This document shows, in pieces, positions 25,687 through 40,600 of a stretch of DNA of 64,000 bases. A program made the translations under genes and the position numbers. The notes beneath the pieces are model-generated. The model was not told the origin of the DNA and made no database searches. It was given only the letters and a program-made list of their open reading frames with translations. This DNA comes from Sarcocystis neurona (lineage: Eukaryota; Apicomplexa; Conoidasida; Eucoccidiorida; Sarcocystidae). Numbering within the stretch: position 1 is the stretch's first letter; every line of letters starts with the position of its first letter. Where the stretch lies: positions 13,413-77,412 of the forward strand of contig KL647292.1 in the NCBI GenBank assembly GCA_000727475.1. Direction: 5' to 3'.

Positions 25687-28600
25687 CTACAGCGCTTCCG
25701 CTTTCAGCGCAGTCTTCCGCTTGATGCACTCACTCTCTGTAATGCCGCTCCCGTCAACACGGTCACAAGAACTGGGTGCGGGCAAGGTGCCTGTGGCTGT
25801 CGCTCCTTGAGAGCTAGTCAGCTCCGGATGAGGAAGGCGATGTTGCAGTAAGTAGCAGCACAGCGGCCGTATCCGCGTGAGGTGTTGCATAGCTGTCTCG
25901 TCTCCGGCAGCATACGCGAGAGCGAACGCCAACATCGGAACGTCTGCCAGGACCAGTGTCTTTAGGAAGTATCGAGCAATCTGTACACCGCCGTGCTGCA
26001 GGAGGAACTGGCGGCAATCCATTCCAGCAGCAAAGCGGGGCTGCTGTGCTGCTGTTTCTGCCAGCAACATCTGGTAGTGTTGCTGCAGATATGTATACGC
26101 ACACCCGTGCAGCGTTCCTTCTCTGCTCTGCTTTGACATGCTGCTGACACCTACAGACGAAACTGGTAAGCTGTCATGTCTGTTCTTGCTGCCGCGTTTC
26201 GCATGCTCAACAACCTGTCCACTGACGTAGCGAGTCTTCGAAGCGTTCTCAGTGCGGTTTACCGCATTGCACGTATCGCCGCTGCTGGTTGCCGGTGAAA
26301 GTACGCTGCAACTTCCCGCTTCGCCCGTCATCGAGGCGTTGCTGCAACCTGTGCCCCTTGTCTGAAGCTTGCTGATCCCCGCAACACTGCTGTTGCTATT
26401 ACCGCCGTCGTGGCGGGCAATAGCAGCCAGCCGGGCGTTGCTGCCGTTCTGCCCCAAACGGCACAGATCGCCCACATCGGCAGCTGCGTTGTATGTTGGT
26501 GTTCTGCTCTTCTCAGCCGACCCTAACCGCTTCTCCTGTGTGCTGTCGCGCTTCGCCGGCAGCTGCAATGAGGTTGACTGCTGAAGCTCTTCGCTGCTTT
26601 GCTGCTGATGTGAGTCTTTCTCGTCAGCCTGCTGGCAGCGGTGCGCCAGCTGGGACCGCAACTTAGTAGCATTTCCACTGCACTGCAGCTCGAAAACAGA
26701 CGCAGCATTCCCTGACAGGGTATCCCGCAGTGACAGCAACAGCAGCAGCTGCTGCCACTCCTCAGAAGAGAGCAGACTGTGGCCGCCGGACTGCATGTTG
26801 CTGTATAGCTGCAGATGCTGCTGGAACGATACTGCCGCCCTGGTGAACCAAAGAGACGCACACTTCAGTGTGCTCTGTTGCTGCTGCTGCTGCTGTTGCC
26901 GCCGTGGTTGCTCACGGGCATCCTCGTCTCCGTCCAGGGTGCCCTCCTTTTCCTGTTGCTGGCGTCCGCCGTCACAGGTGGCAGTAGCAGTAGCAGCAGG
27001 CACACGTGTGTAAGAGCTGAAGCGGAAATGCAGGTGGTCACGCATAGTCACCAACCACGCAGGAAAATCTAGGGCCAACGAGGAAATCAACTCGAAGACT
27101 CGCAGCCACTGGAAATGCAGCACCGACATTAGTAAACTCTCTCCGACAATTTCTTCCAGCCGTACGTAGATGAGCGCTGCTTCAAGCTGCTGTCGCCATG
27201 CCGTTTCCTTTCGTTCTTCCTCTTCCTCGTCGTCTGCTCCGACGCCGCTCGGACCGGCTAATGCCCTTTGCGTTCTCTCTTGCGGTGGCTCCAGTTGCTG
27301 CTGCCTTTGCTGCTGCGTGTCCTTCTGCTGTTTCTCCAGCAGACACTCGCGACCGGGCACTGGTAGATCCAGCTGGGAAAGGTAGATCTGCATTTTTGCG
27401 TTGTCCTCCCCCTCAGGCCTTTGACGGTGAAGCTGCTGCGGTTTGAGCTGCTTCCGCTCGTTCGGCTGACACCGCTGCTGCCCTTGCCCTGGGGCCTGAG
27501 GCCGCTGCCACCGCTGCTGCCGCATTCGTCGGAGGATGCCGGTCTTGTGTTGCCTCTTTTTTGCAGCGTAAAACTGTGCCAACAGCCAGCTTTTCGTACC
27601 TGCCGTCTTGTGCAGTGACGAGTCCACGGCACAAGTGTAGAAGTACGGACACCACAGAAGACTCTCCGATTTGCTCTTGCTTCCTCTCTGATCTAGCGAC
27701 GAATTCTCGCACCTAACGTAAATCCTTCTCTGTTGCAGGGAGCTGCAGGCCTCCCCACTACAGTCGTCGTGAGAAACGCCCTGCGTTGAAGCGTCAGCGC
27801 TGCTGCAGCTACAGTTATTGTGGTTGCCATTGCTTTTGCCGCTGCCGGTGCTGCTGCTTTCGCAGCTCCTGCCGTTGCGACTGCTGTCGCTGCTGCTGTT
27901 GCGACTGCAGTACCATGTGGAGCTGTTGCTGTGAAGTGCAGTACTACTGGCTGAAAACACGCTTGAGCCGCCGCCTTCGAAGCCCGGAGTGTTGGCATAT
28001 TCCACCTTGCTTTCCATGTTGCTAGCCTCCTTCCTGGTTCTGCCGCTGCTACAGCTTTCCGCGATGCTTCTACATAGAACGTTGCTGCAGTTCCCGCTCG
28101 TTACCTCTGAGGGAGCTTCGAATTCAACGGCACCCGCTACCTGTAGACTTCGCGCGGCTGCTGCTCCTGAATGAGCCGGCGTTGCTACCGCAGGGTGCGT
28201 CGCCTCTGCGAACTGCCGGCGCGAGGGATCGAGTAAGTTCCCTGGAACCTCTGTGTAGCTTTCAGCAGCCCCGACATGAAGAGTGTCAAACGGCGCTTGC
28301 GCAGCCGCCTCAACAACAGCGGGTCTGGGAGAGTTAGACACCGCAGCAGTGGAGACAGCAGCTGCAACAAAGTCAGCGGCGGCAGCCGGAGAACCCCCCA
28401 GTGGAATAAGGCAGAAGGCCAGAACGCTCTTGGCAAGGTCAAACACTCCCCACCGCAGACCAGCAGCGATAAGGCGCAGCGCGTATTTCCTTCTGGTTGG
28501 CAGCGGGCCTTCGATCTGCTGTAGGATAAGCAGGTAGAGAGACGCTGTGTGCAAGAGCGCGGCTTCGAGCGCAGCGGCAAAGGTCGCTTGCGGGGTGCGT

Positions 28601-31600
28601 TGCAGCAGCAGCAGAGCGGCCGGCGCCTGCAGCGGGTCCAACTTTCGAATGCAGCAAGCCAAAGCCTTAGCAAGTGTGAATGGACAATGGGACTCCAGCA
28701 GCAACAGCAGCCGTTTCAGCGCCGCGCCGTGGGGGAGACTCTGCAGCAGCAAGGCTGCTTCTCGTCGCCGCAGAGCGCGCTCCGCACGGTAACGCGACCG
28801 AGCAAAGCGCGAAACAACGGCCTCCCCCCCAGCGTCAGCGAAGGGACGACGAGGCAACGTTGCTGGACCAGAGGGGAGCGACGACACAACGACGGTGGCA
28901 GACTTATACGGGGAGACAGGGGCACAACGACTGGATGGGAGAGCAACTAGCTGTTGCTCACGTTCCTTCTCTACCGTGGAACGTGTAGATTGTTGCTTTC
29001 CTCTGAAGGCTTCGTCCTCTACTGAAGCTTCTTCGCGTGTTGGTGCGTCGGAGTTCTCAGAGTCGCTTTCCGATTCAAGCAACGATGGCAGACGCAACAG
29101 CATATCTCCCCAAAACGGCGATATTATACGTTCCTCTTCTGTACGCTCGAGGCTAGACACTTCCCTTCTTCTTGCCCCCAGATGTTCCCACCCTGACGTC
29201 TCTCTCTGCAGACACTCGTCGCTAATGGTACCGGTCCGTGCGCTGCTGTTTCCGCTGCTGTAGCAGCCGCCGCTTGAACTCCCGCTGTTTTCGTTTCTGC
29301 TGCTGTTCTCGCTGCTATTCATGCGTCTTGCATGTTCGAACCGTCCCGCCGCAGGCGACGGAAGCTGCTCTTCCCTGGTGCCCGACCTGAGACTGTTATC
29401 GGCGTGCCCGCGGACCGTCTGCCCGGCAGCACTGCTGTCCTGTGGATCACAATGCCTCAGAGCAGGAGACCCAGAAGCAGCAGCAGCACCAGCAAGCCGC
29501 GCGCTAGAAGCACAAAGAGCAGAGGCAGCAGTAGCAGCTGCTACATGCTCGGGAGGTGCACAAGAAGCAGCAGATACGGCAGGAAAAACAAAAAATGGGG
29601 CAGCACCATACGCAGCAGAAATTCCGTAGGTTCCGGTACCTCCAGAGCAAACAGCGGATCTCGAAAAGGTGCGCAGGGAAGGAGTTGCTCCCTCTCCCTG
29701 GCATGCGAATTCGGTAGTTATAGAAACCCCTGGAGGAGGAGCAAATCTATGTTGGTGCTGCTTCTGTTTGTGCTGCTGTTCAGGCTGCTGCACGTAATTT
29801 CGCAGCTGTAGGCCATGCTGCCCCTGCATCTGCTGCTCCTCGATCGACTGGTCTCTGCGCCGCGGCTGCACTCCCATCTCTTCTTCCGTTTCTTGCCGCT
29901 GCTGCTGCTGTGGTGGCCCCTGCTGCTGTGGTGGGTGCTGCTGCTGCCGTGGTTGCTGGTCCAGCTGCTGTTGCTGGCTCTGGCGAGACCGTTGCTGCTG
30001 TGGACGCAGTGTCCATGGCTGTGCGTGTTGTTCCTGCAGCTGTAGTGACTGTTCTGTTCGTTTGTCTGCCAAGTGGGGCTGCACTGCTTTCTGTCGCTGG
30101 CTTTGTTGGTGCTGCTCCAGCTGTTGCTGGGCTCGAGCGCTTGCCTTTGAGTACGCGGCATAGAAGGGCTCAAGAAGTTGGCAAAGTGCGAGTTCGACAA
30201 AATGAGAGAAGAACGGAGATGTCTGCTGCAGCAGCAGCAATCGTTCCGCGGCAGCAGTCGCAGCAGCCGACGGCGAGCAGCCATATAAAGACCATCCATT
30301 TAGCGTAGCTCGTGCAACTACGCAGTCAAGGGACTGGCCAGCTGTTGCTGAATCAGCAGGTTGTTGTGGTTGTAGCTGTGCGGCCCCTGGTCTCTGGCGC
30401 AATGCAGAAGCAGCGGCAGCGTCCATAGAAATGGGGGTACGAGACGCAGCGAGGACAGCAGCAGGATCTGCGGAAGATGAAGCTGCCGCAGCGGCAGAAA
30501 GAAGGGAGCTAAGAAGCGTGTGCAGACAGGGGTACAGCTGAAGGCGCAGTTCGGTGAAAGGAGGAGGGCCACCGACGCCTACGACAGGAAACGCCTGCGG
30601 AAATTTCCCCGCTGAAGCAGCAAAAGCCGTGGGGTCCGCTTCACTGCTACTACCTGCTCCTGCTGCTGACTGCGTCGTTGCTATATCTCTAGAGCCCGCA
30701 CAGACACAGCAAGGGGTGCAGGCTACCACGACGCCCAGCTGCAGAGAAAACAAAACAGGAAACCCCAGCACAAAAGGACTTACCAGCAAACCCAACACAA
30801 TGCTGCAGCACCGACACAAGTCGTACTCTCATAATGCAAATACATTTCACAAAGACGGACTCGTCGGCTTTTTCCATCACCCCGCACCCACACGCCCACG
30901 CTCGCATATCCACCGCGCACTTCACATTGAGCACGCTCGGACAAGTGCCTGCGTGTGACGAACAAGCTACAACACATGTACTCATGTTTCAAAGCTCCTG
31001 TCCGCTCTCACCAATGAATCACATACAGAAATTTACAATACTTATATTTTTTATATATATACGTATGGAGAGTGAGAGAGATAGATATAAATATATATAT
31101 ATATATATATGTGCATAGAGTACGCACGTCAGTGCATGCCCCTTCTGGGTTCGTGAGGAAAAAAGACGAGTTGATGGGCACCCGTCTACCTAAGCGCAGA
31201 GTCGTCGCTGTTGTCGCTATCGTCTTCCGTCTTTAGAGCTCGTTATACTGTGCATGCATGTATGGCGATACATGCATCGTATGTATCGGTGTACCGGTGC
31301 GGTGCAAAGGAACGCACCGCGGAAGCGACGCCTAGAATGACCAGCGGCTGGGGTTTGTGCTCCAGCTGCAGAAGGAGCAGCGATCTGCAAGTGATGTCCA
31401 AAGATTCGAAATGGTCAGGGATGCCCCGTCCCGTCGCTGCAGCGTTTCGTGCATCATCCGGCCGACAAACGCGGCACAGGCGCTGCGTCGAGTTACGCCC
31501 GCTGCCGGGGCGCGACAGGGACACTCGACGTGCAGCGCCCCCTTCATTACGGCAGGTCACACGTAGCTCCCCGGTCTCCGCAGTTCCAGCAGACACAGCA

Positions 31601-34600
31601 GGCGCGAGGTAAGCAACAGGAACGTCGCCACCAGTAGAGGTGGAAGCAGCACCACGAGGAGGACGTTCAGCTGCAGGAACGTGGGCGGAAACTACAGCAG
31701 CAGGAGCCCTTGAACATCGGACAGGGTTGCCCCAACTGGCGTCACCGACGAATCCGGAAGCAGTAGAGGCAGGGGACGCATGAAAAGAAGAAGATCTACA
31801 AAGCAGCCCATTATCCGCCGGAAAAAAAGCCACCGTCGTCTGAGCCTCGTGATCAACATCAGGAAACGAAGAATCTATCACCCGCGGACGGTGCCGATGC
31901 TGCCGGTGGTGCTGAAAGGTGAAAGCTGTAAGCACAAAGCCGTCTTTGTTCTGCAGCCACACGTAGACTGCTCCAAGGCTGCAGCAGGAAAAAGCGGCAA
32001 CGGCGGCAGCGGCGTCTGCAGCTGTGGCACAGCCCGCAGCAGCACTCCCTTCTCCATCGAGGCCACTAGTTGCAGCAGGGACAGCAGCACCTGCGGCACC
32101 AACAGCAGCCCGCTCAGCAGCAGGACGCGCAGCACCTTCACAAGCATCCCCAGTGTCGTCTTCGAGATCATCAACAGCGGGACGCGCTGCTGCAGCAGCT
32201 GTTTCTGCCACGGCTCTCTGTCTAGAGCTTCTCACATCGACGCTACCTTCTCCGCCAAAGTGTTGCCCTGAGACGTCGTTTCCACGTTTCTGCATGTGGC
32301 TCTCTTCTGATTCACACTTCTGCACAATTGCTCGGGAATCTCCCCGCAATTTTCTCTGCTCGCCTTCACCCCCTGCCGTTCCACCATCTGTCAAAAGACT
32401 TTGCCGAGCAGCTCTTCCTCGTGGAGCTGCTCCTGCTTTTTCTGCCTGGATTCTGTCTTCCACTGCTGCTGCCGCTGTGCGCGACACGGCTGCGGCCTCC
32501 CCTGCAGCTCTTTCGCTTCCGTAGTCCAACGCACGTAGTGTTGGTATCTTTCCGTTGGACGCTACTGTATCTGTTTTCTTCGCTGTAACTTCTTGTCCTC
32601 CTCCTTTTCCTTCAGGTGTTGCTGCCTCTCCGGGTGCGTGACCTGCCGCTGCTGTTGATCGAAGCCTGACCACAAGTGGTCTCTGCCCTCCACTCCAGTG
32701 TTGCAGCTCCCTGTCTCTACTGGGGCGAGGAACCCCCAGCGCTGATACCCTCTTTCGAAACAGCGCGAACGACGGCAGCGGCCTCGGCTGGAAGGCACGT
32801 GTCTCATGATTCAGCAGGTTCTGGGAAACTGAGCCCCCTGGGTCTTCTTCTTTGCTTTGTCCGTGTGGCAGCTCCTCGAAACTGAAAGAGTGTCCAACAT
32901 GCTTCGAAGGACACAGACCTCTCCCGCTAGCTGCTGCTGTCTCTGTGGCTGCCGCGTCGACAGCGTCTGATGTTCCCTGCCACACTCGTGCGACCTTCGC
33001 ATCATTCTCCCTGCCCAGATTGCTGTTTGCCTGCGCAGTGTCGTAGCTGTTCCTGCAGCCACCTTTCGCGCGGCTCCGTTCTGGTCCGAAGCTGGTGCCC
33101 CAGGATGGTACGTCCGTGCTGGTGCTGGATTCAAATCCGCATCCCGCCGTGCTCTTTGCCGGCAGGGTTTGTGCTACCGAAGTGTCAGTAGGTTTCCCAC
33201 CAGCTGCTGTGGCTGCCAGCTTTAGCCCAACAGCGGCAGCAGCTGTGTCAACAGCAGCGGCTGATTTGGCGCCAGCATCAGCAGCAGACGTTTTTGTAGC
33301 AGCAGGCAGCGCAGCAGCAGTGGGTAACGCAGCACCAGCACCGACGGTATCTGCTGCAGAGCGTATCAGGCGAGCCGCGTCGTTGTCTGTACGGTGGGGT
33401 AGAAGGTTCGCTTCGGTAACCCGACTCGAACAACCGGGTGGCTCTGGAAACCCCGCGTCTGAAAGCTGCTGCCTACTCTGCTGCTGCTGCTTGTGCGGCT
33501 GCAACGCAGTGGCGCAGCTGATGGCGTTGTCACCCACACGAGTAGACTGAAAAGAAGATGCTAGTCTGTGTCCTTGTGCAGGCCCATCTGGGCAGCAACA
33601 GCAGCAGCAGTAGCTCCCGATTTCCCCGATGGATGCCTCAGCAACGTCGCGGCTGCACTCAGTGCTGCCGCACAACCCACAGGGACCATAGCTCTCGCTG
33701 TTGCATCTGCAACTTCTGCTGCAGATGCTGCTACTGCTGCTTTTGCAGCTCCTGCTGTTGCGACTGCTGCTGATGTTGCTGCCGCAACAACCGAGGGAGG
33801 AGAACATGGCAGGAACGGGAAGCGGACAAAAGCAGGGCAGCTGCGCAGCGGCGTCGAGCCAGACGCTGGTGACGCCCGATGCTATGCATCCGCTGTGTTC
33901 GGCTACTAGCCGCGGCACCAGATGCAGGCTGTTGTTTTGCGCCGCCAGCGCACTGTCGCTCAGAGATAAAATGCGTTTCTGTTTCGGCGGCATCTCCCCC
34001 CTACCCGCTGCCTTCCTGCTAAAACTGTCGCCACCGCTGCAGGGGTGTTTCTTGTTCGTGTTCCCGTGGCCGGGATCGCTGTTGTTGCTGTCACTGCTTG
34101 AAGCGCGTAGACTGCGTGTGCGCACACGATCATTCCTCTTCTCCGATGCAGCAGCAGGAGAGCGAACTCGTAGAGCAGTGACGTCGCCGTTGGCATGATG
34201 TACAAGCAACAGAAAAGGCGAACAAAGAAACCGCAGCTGCAGCGGATGCTGCACCCAGCAGCAAGAAACGTCCACTTGCCACAGCGCCAGGACGTCGTAC
34301 AGCTGGTCCTCATTACTACTTCCTTCTGGCTGCTGTTCTTCGTCCAGGTCAGCCGGTGGAACAGCGGCAGACCCTACAGGTGCAAAGGCAGAGGCTGCCG
34401 CGGAAGGCACGAATCCCGCAGGACCTGCAGGAGCAGACGCAACAGCAGCCGCCGTCGAAAGGCTGTCGGAAAAGTCCCGGCAAGGCCAGACTGCTGTCCT
34501 CGTTCTTCCTGCTTGTCTTCTTCGTTGTCGGGCCGGCGCTGTTGTGGGATCAGCAGCGTAGTTGAAACGTAGCACACTGTACCGCCGTCGCTGGGGCTGC

Positions 34601-37600
34601 AATTGGTAGGCAGTTATTAGGTGCAGCGCGTCATATACAGCCAGCAGCGGCTGCTGCGGGACCTCCTCGCTCAGCCCGCACATTTCTTGGACTGCGGCTG
34701 GGGCAGCTCCCGAACAGACGCTACACCGGCTATCTTCACAACTCCTTCTTCCACCTTCCTCTTGTTGCTGTAACGGCTGATATTGGCCTTGGCTGCTTCC
34801 ACGCTCTCCCCGCACACTACCAAGAGAACCGCGACGGGAGGGAGAATCCTCGTGCACCTCAGCTTGCTGCAAATGCTGCTCGTCCTGCCGCCGTCCTCGC
34901 TGGTGCGTGGATGTTTCTAAGAAGGGCTGCCCTGCCCCACAGCAGCAGCAGCTCAGATCTGCATGCGGATGTTGGGCCGTCCCGGTTACCGCGTCACCTG
35001 AAGTGTAGGCACAGATGTCGGCTGTCCCTTCGGCTCCAGCTGCAGCAGCAGGTGCCGCACCGCCCGCGGTAGCAGCAGCAGGAGCAGCAGCAAAAGTCGG
35101 GGGGCCTGACGTTTCTTCGCCTTCCGCAGGAAGGGTACACCCGTGGTAACGGGAGGACGGCAGCACCATGCGCTGCTGATGCTGCGACAGGAGGGCCGTT
35201 CTCAGAGGTCTTGCCGGCAGGCGCCGTACTACTGCGACACAAGCGTTCAAATCGAATCTCCTTCTTACGTCAAAAAACAGGAGCGCGTATCCGCTTCGGG
35301 CAGCGACGGCAGCAGCAGCCGGCGAGAAGCCGAAGTTGCTGCACCGCTGGAAGGTGCCCTGGCTTACACTTCCGCTGATACTGCTGCGGGAAGTAAAGCC
35401 CTCGCGTACGTTTCTGCCGATGCCACTATGTATGCGATTAAAAGCGCTGCCCGTGTCCATCGCTTTATCCCTCACTGCCTGCGGCCTGGTCTGTCTGGGG
35501 CTGCTGTTGCTGCTTTTGCTGCTGCTGTTCCACCCGCTGCCCCCGATAGGTGGAGGGCCGGCACGAGACGGAGCATCAGTTGCAAAAGCTGAGCGATAAG
35601 CAGCGCCATCCCGAGAGACAACAGCAGCAGTAGCTGTGCTTGAATTGGCGCTGTCTTCGCCTGCAAGCAGATGCGCCAGAGTGTGGTGCTCCTGCAGCTG
35701 CAATCCAGGCAGCGTCTGCTGCACTGCGTGTGGGGTTTGCTGCACTGCTCGCAACAGCGCAGCTTCTGCCTCAGCCGCTGAGCAGCACCCTCCACCACGT
35801 GGCCACACCGGCAAGGATGTCGCCATTCCGTTTTCTGGTTCCTGTCTTGTTCCTTCTCTCCCACGCGCGTCTCTAAAGAAGTTACTGTCTCCTGTTCCGT
35901 CCCCCTGGCTAGCGGTACTGCTGCGACTGCCGTTGCCGGTGCCCGTGGGGCCGCTGCTGCTGCTGCGACTGTGCAGACGGTGTGCGGGGAGCTCCTCGCT
36001 GTCGACGCAGCTGCGCGGGAGGGGGGCTGCCGCAGCGAGTGCAGCAGCTTTGGCAGAAGGTTTCGCGTCGCACACGCGGGTGCTAATGAAGAACAGATAT
36101 GGCGTGTACCAGCCCTGCGGCAGCAGGCCAGTAGGCAGCTGCTGCTCCTGTTGCTCGTCGCCTAGCAGACGCCACCGCCGCCGGCGAAACGAAAAAACGG
36201 CGAAACCTCGGGTTCCACATGTCAGCAGATACTCTTCGGTAGGGCTTGTTGCCGCCTGGCGCAGCGGCCAGTTTGCAGACGTGTAGGCCAGCGGGGGGTA
36301 CGGGACCTGCTGCCAATACAGCACAGCAGGAAGGTGGGGGGCAGCCCCCCAGTAGAGGAAGTGTGCGGACCCCAACAGCAGCCTACAAAAACGCAACAAA
36401 CCGCAGGCAGCAAACACCCAAGAAGAGAGAAACGTAATTTATACGTCAACGTTCTCGTGCAGACAGAGACCTGTCCGTCCGCAGAATTAGTCACACTCGT
36501 ATATATAGTGCATGCAACTAGAAAAACACCGACACGCACGCCAACGTAGAAAAGTGACTACGAAACGCTCTAAAGTCTCCGTAGGGCTGGCGCTTGCCAA
36601 AGACAGAGGCTTGTGGTGCCCATAAACACGAGAAGGCATGTCAAAAACAAAGTCGACACTTGCCGGTGCCGCGACTCCTTCAGCGACACATGAACGACTT
36701 GAAACGTCGCCGAGAGCTACGTAAACGATGAATGTTTGAACTTGGAGGAACGCACAAAGAGAATCCACCACGCGTTTGTCGACCCATATTTCTACAATTG
36801 TGCACATATCTACGTAGTATATACATATATGTAGTCTGCGTGGAGTGAGGCGCGCGCGTGTCCGTACACTTATATATACATGTGTAGTTAGGGCATAGAG
36901 AGATAGGAAAATGCCGAATACGTAAACTCCCGTGTGCACGCCGATACTCATCTCTGACCAGTCGCGCGTGCCCTGCTGCTGCTGCTCTGGTTCAGCCTTT
37001 GCTCTCGGTGTTGGGCACTTCAGACGGGCACTCGCGTTCGCTGACCCTTCCCCGCTTCTGTCTGCGGTCGAGCTGCCAGTAGTTTTGCTGCTGCCGTTTC
37101 TTCAGAGGGTACTGAGGAATTACTGTTGCTCCGTTCGTCGCTGCGTTGCCGCTGCTGTTGCTCCATCCGTTGCTACTTCAGCTGCTGCTGGTGCTGGTGC
37201 CTGCGCTGCTCCTGCTGCTTTTGGCCCTGCTGCCTCCGGTCCTGCGTATCCTGCTGTGCCTCTTGCTGCGGCTGCTGCAGTTGGTGTTGTTCTCACCTAT
37301 CTCCTGCGTCGTTTCCCGTTCTGCTGCCTGCGCTGTCCACGCAGTTGGTGCCGGCGCCCAGCCACGCGCTTCGGAAGATGGGCAGCTCGTAGACAGAGGG
37401 AGGAAGCTTCATCGCCCTCTTCGCTAGCTCTGCTGTTGCTGCGGCTAAAAACGATGCCTCCATAGTTGCAGAACCTGCAGCCGCTGCTCTCGCTTTTTTC
37501 TCTGCGGTTGCTGCTGCCCTGTCTGCACGTCCTGCCCCAGGCGGGCACCCTACATCACCTGGGGCACCGACTGCTGGAAGAGGGGCGAATGCAGCGTGTG

Positions 37601-40600
37601 CCCCGCCAGCCGCTGCTGTCCCTGCAGATAATAAATCGGCCCCAGCCAAAGACGCTGCAGCAGTCGTGGCAGCAAGAAGTCTGATCGATGCTGCCGTTCC
37701 TGCTGCGCGACGAGAAAAGAGCAGGCCGAGGTCTAGCGCGCACCAAACACACGTTTGAGGGGCAGTAGGGGCAAAGAAGCGGCCGACCGCTGGGTGCATG
37801 CTCTCCTGCGGCCGGTAGTCCGACGCCGCAGTCCCCTCTCTGGATGCAACTGCTGTTTCTACCGCTTGCGTATACTCGTGCTTCAAGTGAGCACCAACAG
37901 CAGCTTCAGGGACACCTGCAGCACGTGAAACTGCCGCAGGAGCATCAGGTTGCGGCGGTCTGAGAGAGCCCCGAGGGAACTGTTGAAAGAAACTGCCGAT
38001 AACAGCAGGCAGCCCCTGCCGGGCGGCAGCAGCAGTACTAGGCGGGCACGGGCAGAACAACAGGTTTCCGGTGTAGGAGAAGACAGCCAGCCATTCGTCT
38101 TCCGTTGAACACCAGCTGCGGCGTGGTGTTGCTGCGGTCGCAGTCCACTTCACTGCAAGGGCAAGGCCGTCGCTGCTCCACGCCAGACTCTCGACTCTTC
38201 CCTCGCTGCTGCTGCTGCTGCTCGTGCTGCTGTCCTGCGGAACCGATGACTCGCAGAACGACGTTGACAGCTTTCTCGCGTCTTCACTCTCCACCGCTCC
38301 TGCTGTCCGTTCCTCTGCTGCTGCTGGTGTCTGTCGGCCTGCTGCAGATTGGCTTCCACCTGCTGCTGTTTCTGTTCGTCTTCCTGCGTAGTCAACTGTT
38401 CCTGCACCTCTGTTGCTGCTGCTGTTGCTGCCGCTGACACCAAGCGCCTCGTGCAAATTTAAAGAGTGCTGCAGGCGCACATGCATGCACGAGCAGCCGC
38501 ACAGAGGGGGAACACTACTGGCTTGCCAAGCTTCTTGCTGCAGCTGCCACTGTTGCCGCTGCTGCTTCTCCTCCTCCTCCTGCGCCGCATCCGTCAGCCG
38601 CCGCTTGGACTCTTTGTTGGAGAACCGCCTTGTGCTGCCGTGTCTGCAGCTGACGCTGTCGCTTAGTAAACTGCTGCTCCAGTCCACGCCGCCGACTTTT
38701 CTGATACCTCCGTCGCTCTTGCTGCTCGTTGACTCGTCCCGAATGAAGCTGTTGTTTCTTTCTTTGCTGTAGGTGCGCTGTGGGCCATTCCTGCTCATGT
38801 GTATGCCCTGTGCGATGCTGCGGTTACTGTTGTCGCCGCCCACTCCGTCTGACGCTGCACCTTGGAAGTCAACAGTGTCGTTGGTAACGATCTTCGCTCC
38901 TCCTGCTGGTGCTGTTGCCAATGCTGCTGCTGCTGCCACAGCCGCCGGCGCCGCTCCTCCTGCTTCTGCGTCAGGAGCGTCTGTACGGATGGATGAGTCT
39001 GCACGCCCAGCGAGCCCTTCTGAGTCGTCCCTACGAAAAGAAGCAGCACACCCGCAGCGGCAGCAAGACGCCAACCCCCAGTCGGAATTCTCTGTTGTGG
39101 AATCCTGCGCGTTTGCGTAGAAGTGCACCTTTTCCCGTTGTTGCTTAGGAAACGATGAAGACGCGTGATGCACTTCTCGTCCGACTTCTCTTCCCTCTCT
39201 TTCTCTTCTTCCAGCGTGACCAGCAGCCCCAGCAAGCCACGCCAGCGCATGCTGACCGACGGTGCTCTTGTCACAGGGGATCCCGCTGCTGCTGCTGTGC
39301 CGGCAACGAAACTTCGGCTCGACCTGCGCATGCAGATCAAGCGCGTAGACTTCAACGAGGCCATTATCCAGTCCAACAGCTACCAGAAGCCGTTCTTCGT
39401 TTACAGCGCAGCACGTCACTCCTGACTCACGCAGACATATTCCTATCGGGTAGTCTCTCAGATGCTGCTGCTGCTGCTCGTTCTCTCCATGCGGTGGAGT
39501 CGGCTGCTGCGAGTCTCCTATCGTCTCGTACTGCTGCCCCCGTTGAATCACGAGGTGTGCATCGGTCCTTGTCTCTGCAGCAGCAGCAGCATCAGCGAAA
39601 GTTGCGGCCGCCGAAGAAGTAGCGGTCGTCGTAGAAACAGCAGAGGGAGTTCTCGTTTGTCGTCGCTCACGGAGAGACGTGACGGCGTTCGGATGAAAAA
39701 GAGGAACCTGCCAGGCGAGCAGCAGGCAGCGACCGCGGGTGGTGACGACGCATAAGAAGCTTGTCCGTATATTGAGCGAAACTTGCTGCATCCCCTCAGA
39801 GAGAGCAGCAGCAAACTCGGCCGCGGCTTCTTGCGCTGCAGCAGCCCGTGCAGTCCTTGCGTTCTCTGCCTCTTCTCTTTCCGTCGGACCCGCGGCTTCT
39901 CCTGGCCTACTCTTAGCGGCAGATTCTGCGCGCGTTGCTGCTTCTGCTATTCTGGCATCAGTTCGCTGTGCGTCCCCGACGTCTACGCCTGCCGACGTCA
40001 CAGCAGCAGGGGTCGATGCAGCAGCGTTGTAGCACACAGGGACAGACGGCTCCTCCGGCGGCCGGCTCCTGCAACCACTGCTGCTACGCAACAGACCTCG
40101 CAAGGTAATAACTAAAGCCTCTGAATAAGCTGGAGAATCTTCGACTCCACTGGCTCGCTGCCTTTGTCCAGCTTTGTCCTTCTGCTCGGGCGTCTCTTGC
40201 GTCACATCCCTTCCTACTGTACCGCTGCTGCTCTTCCCGTCGCTATAGGCGCCCCTGTAGTTGCTGGCGCCACTCCTGTTGCTGCTATCACTGCTTCGCA
40301 CGCCACCACTCGCGCTGCTGCCGCTCTCGGGGCTGCGTGTGACCTTACCGCTGCTGCTGCTGCTGCTCGTACTCCTGGAAGTTCCTCCGTCGCTGCTGCT
40401 GGTAATGCTGCTGCTGCGAACCTTACCAGAACCTGCCGCTTTTTTAAGCTGCATCCTCTTGTCTGCAATCAAAAGCAACTTCTGCAAGTGCTCGCGCATG
40501 TTTGCTGCGGCAGAGGGAGCCAGCAGCACGTCATCTGCCGCGTCGGGCAGCAGCACGACGTCCTGAGTCTGCTGCTGCTCCTCCAGGAGGTCAACCAGAG

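Noticed and set aside
26880..26905. CRISPR-like or other short regular arrays among the CAG tracts
   Set aside because: There are no unique spacers between constant repeats; these are trinucleotide tracts in coding sequence.
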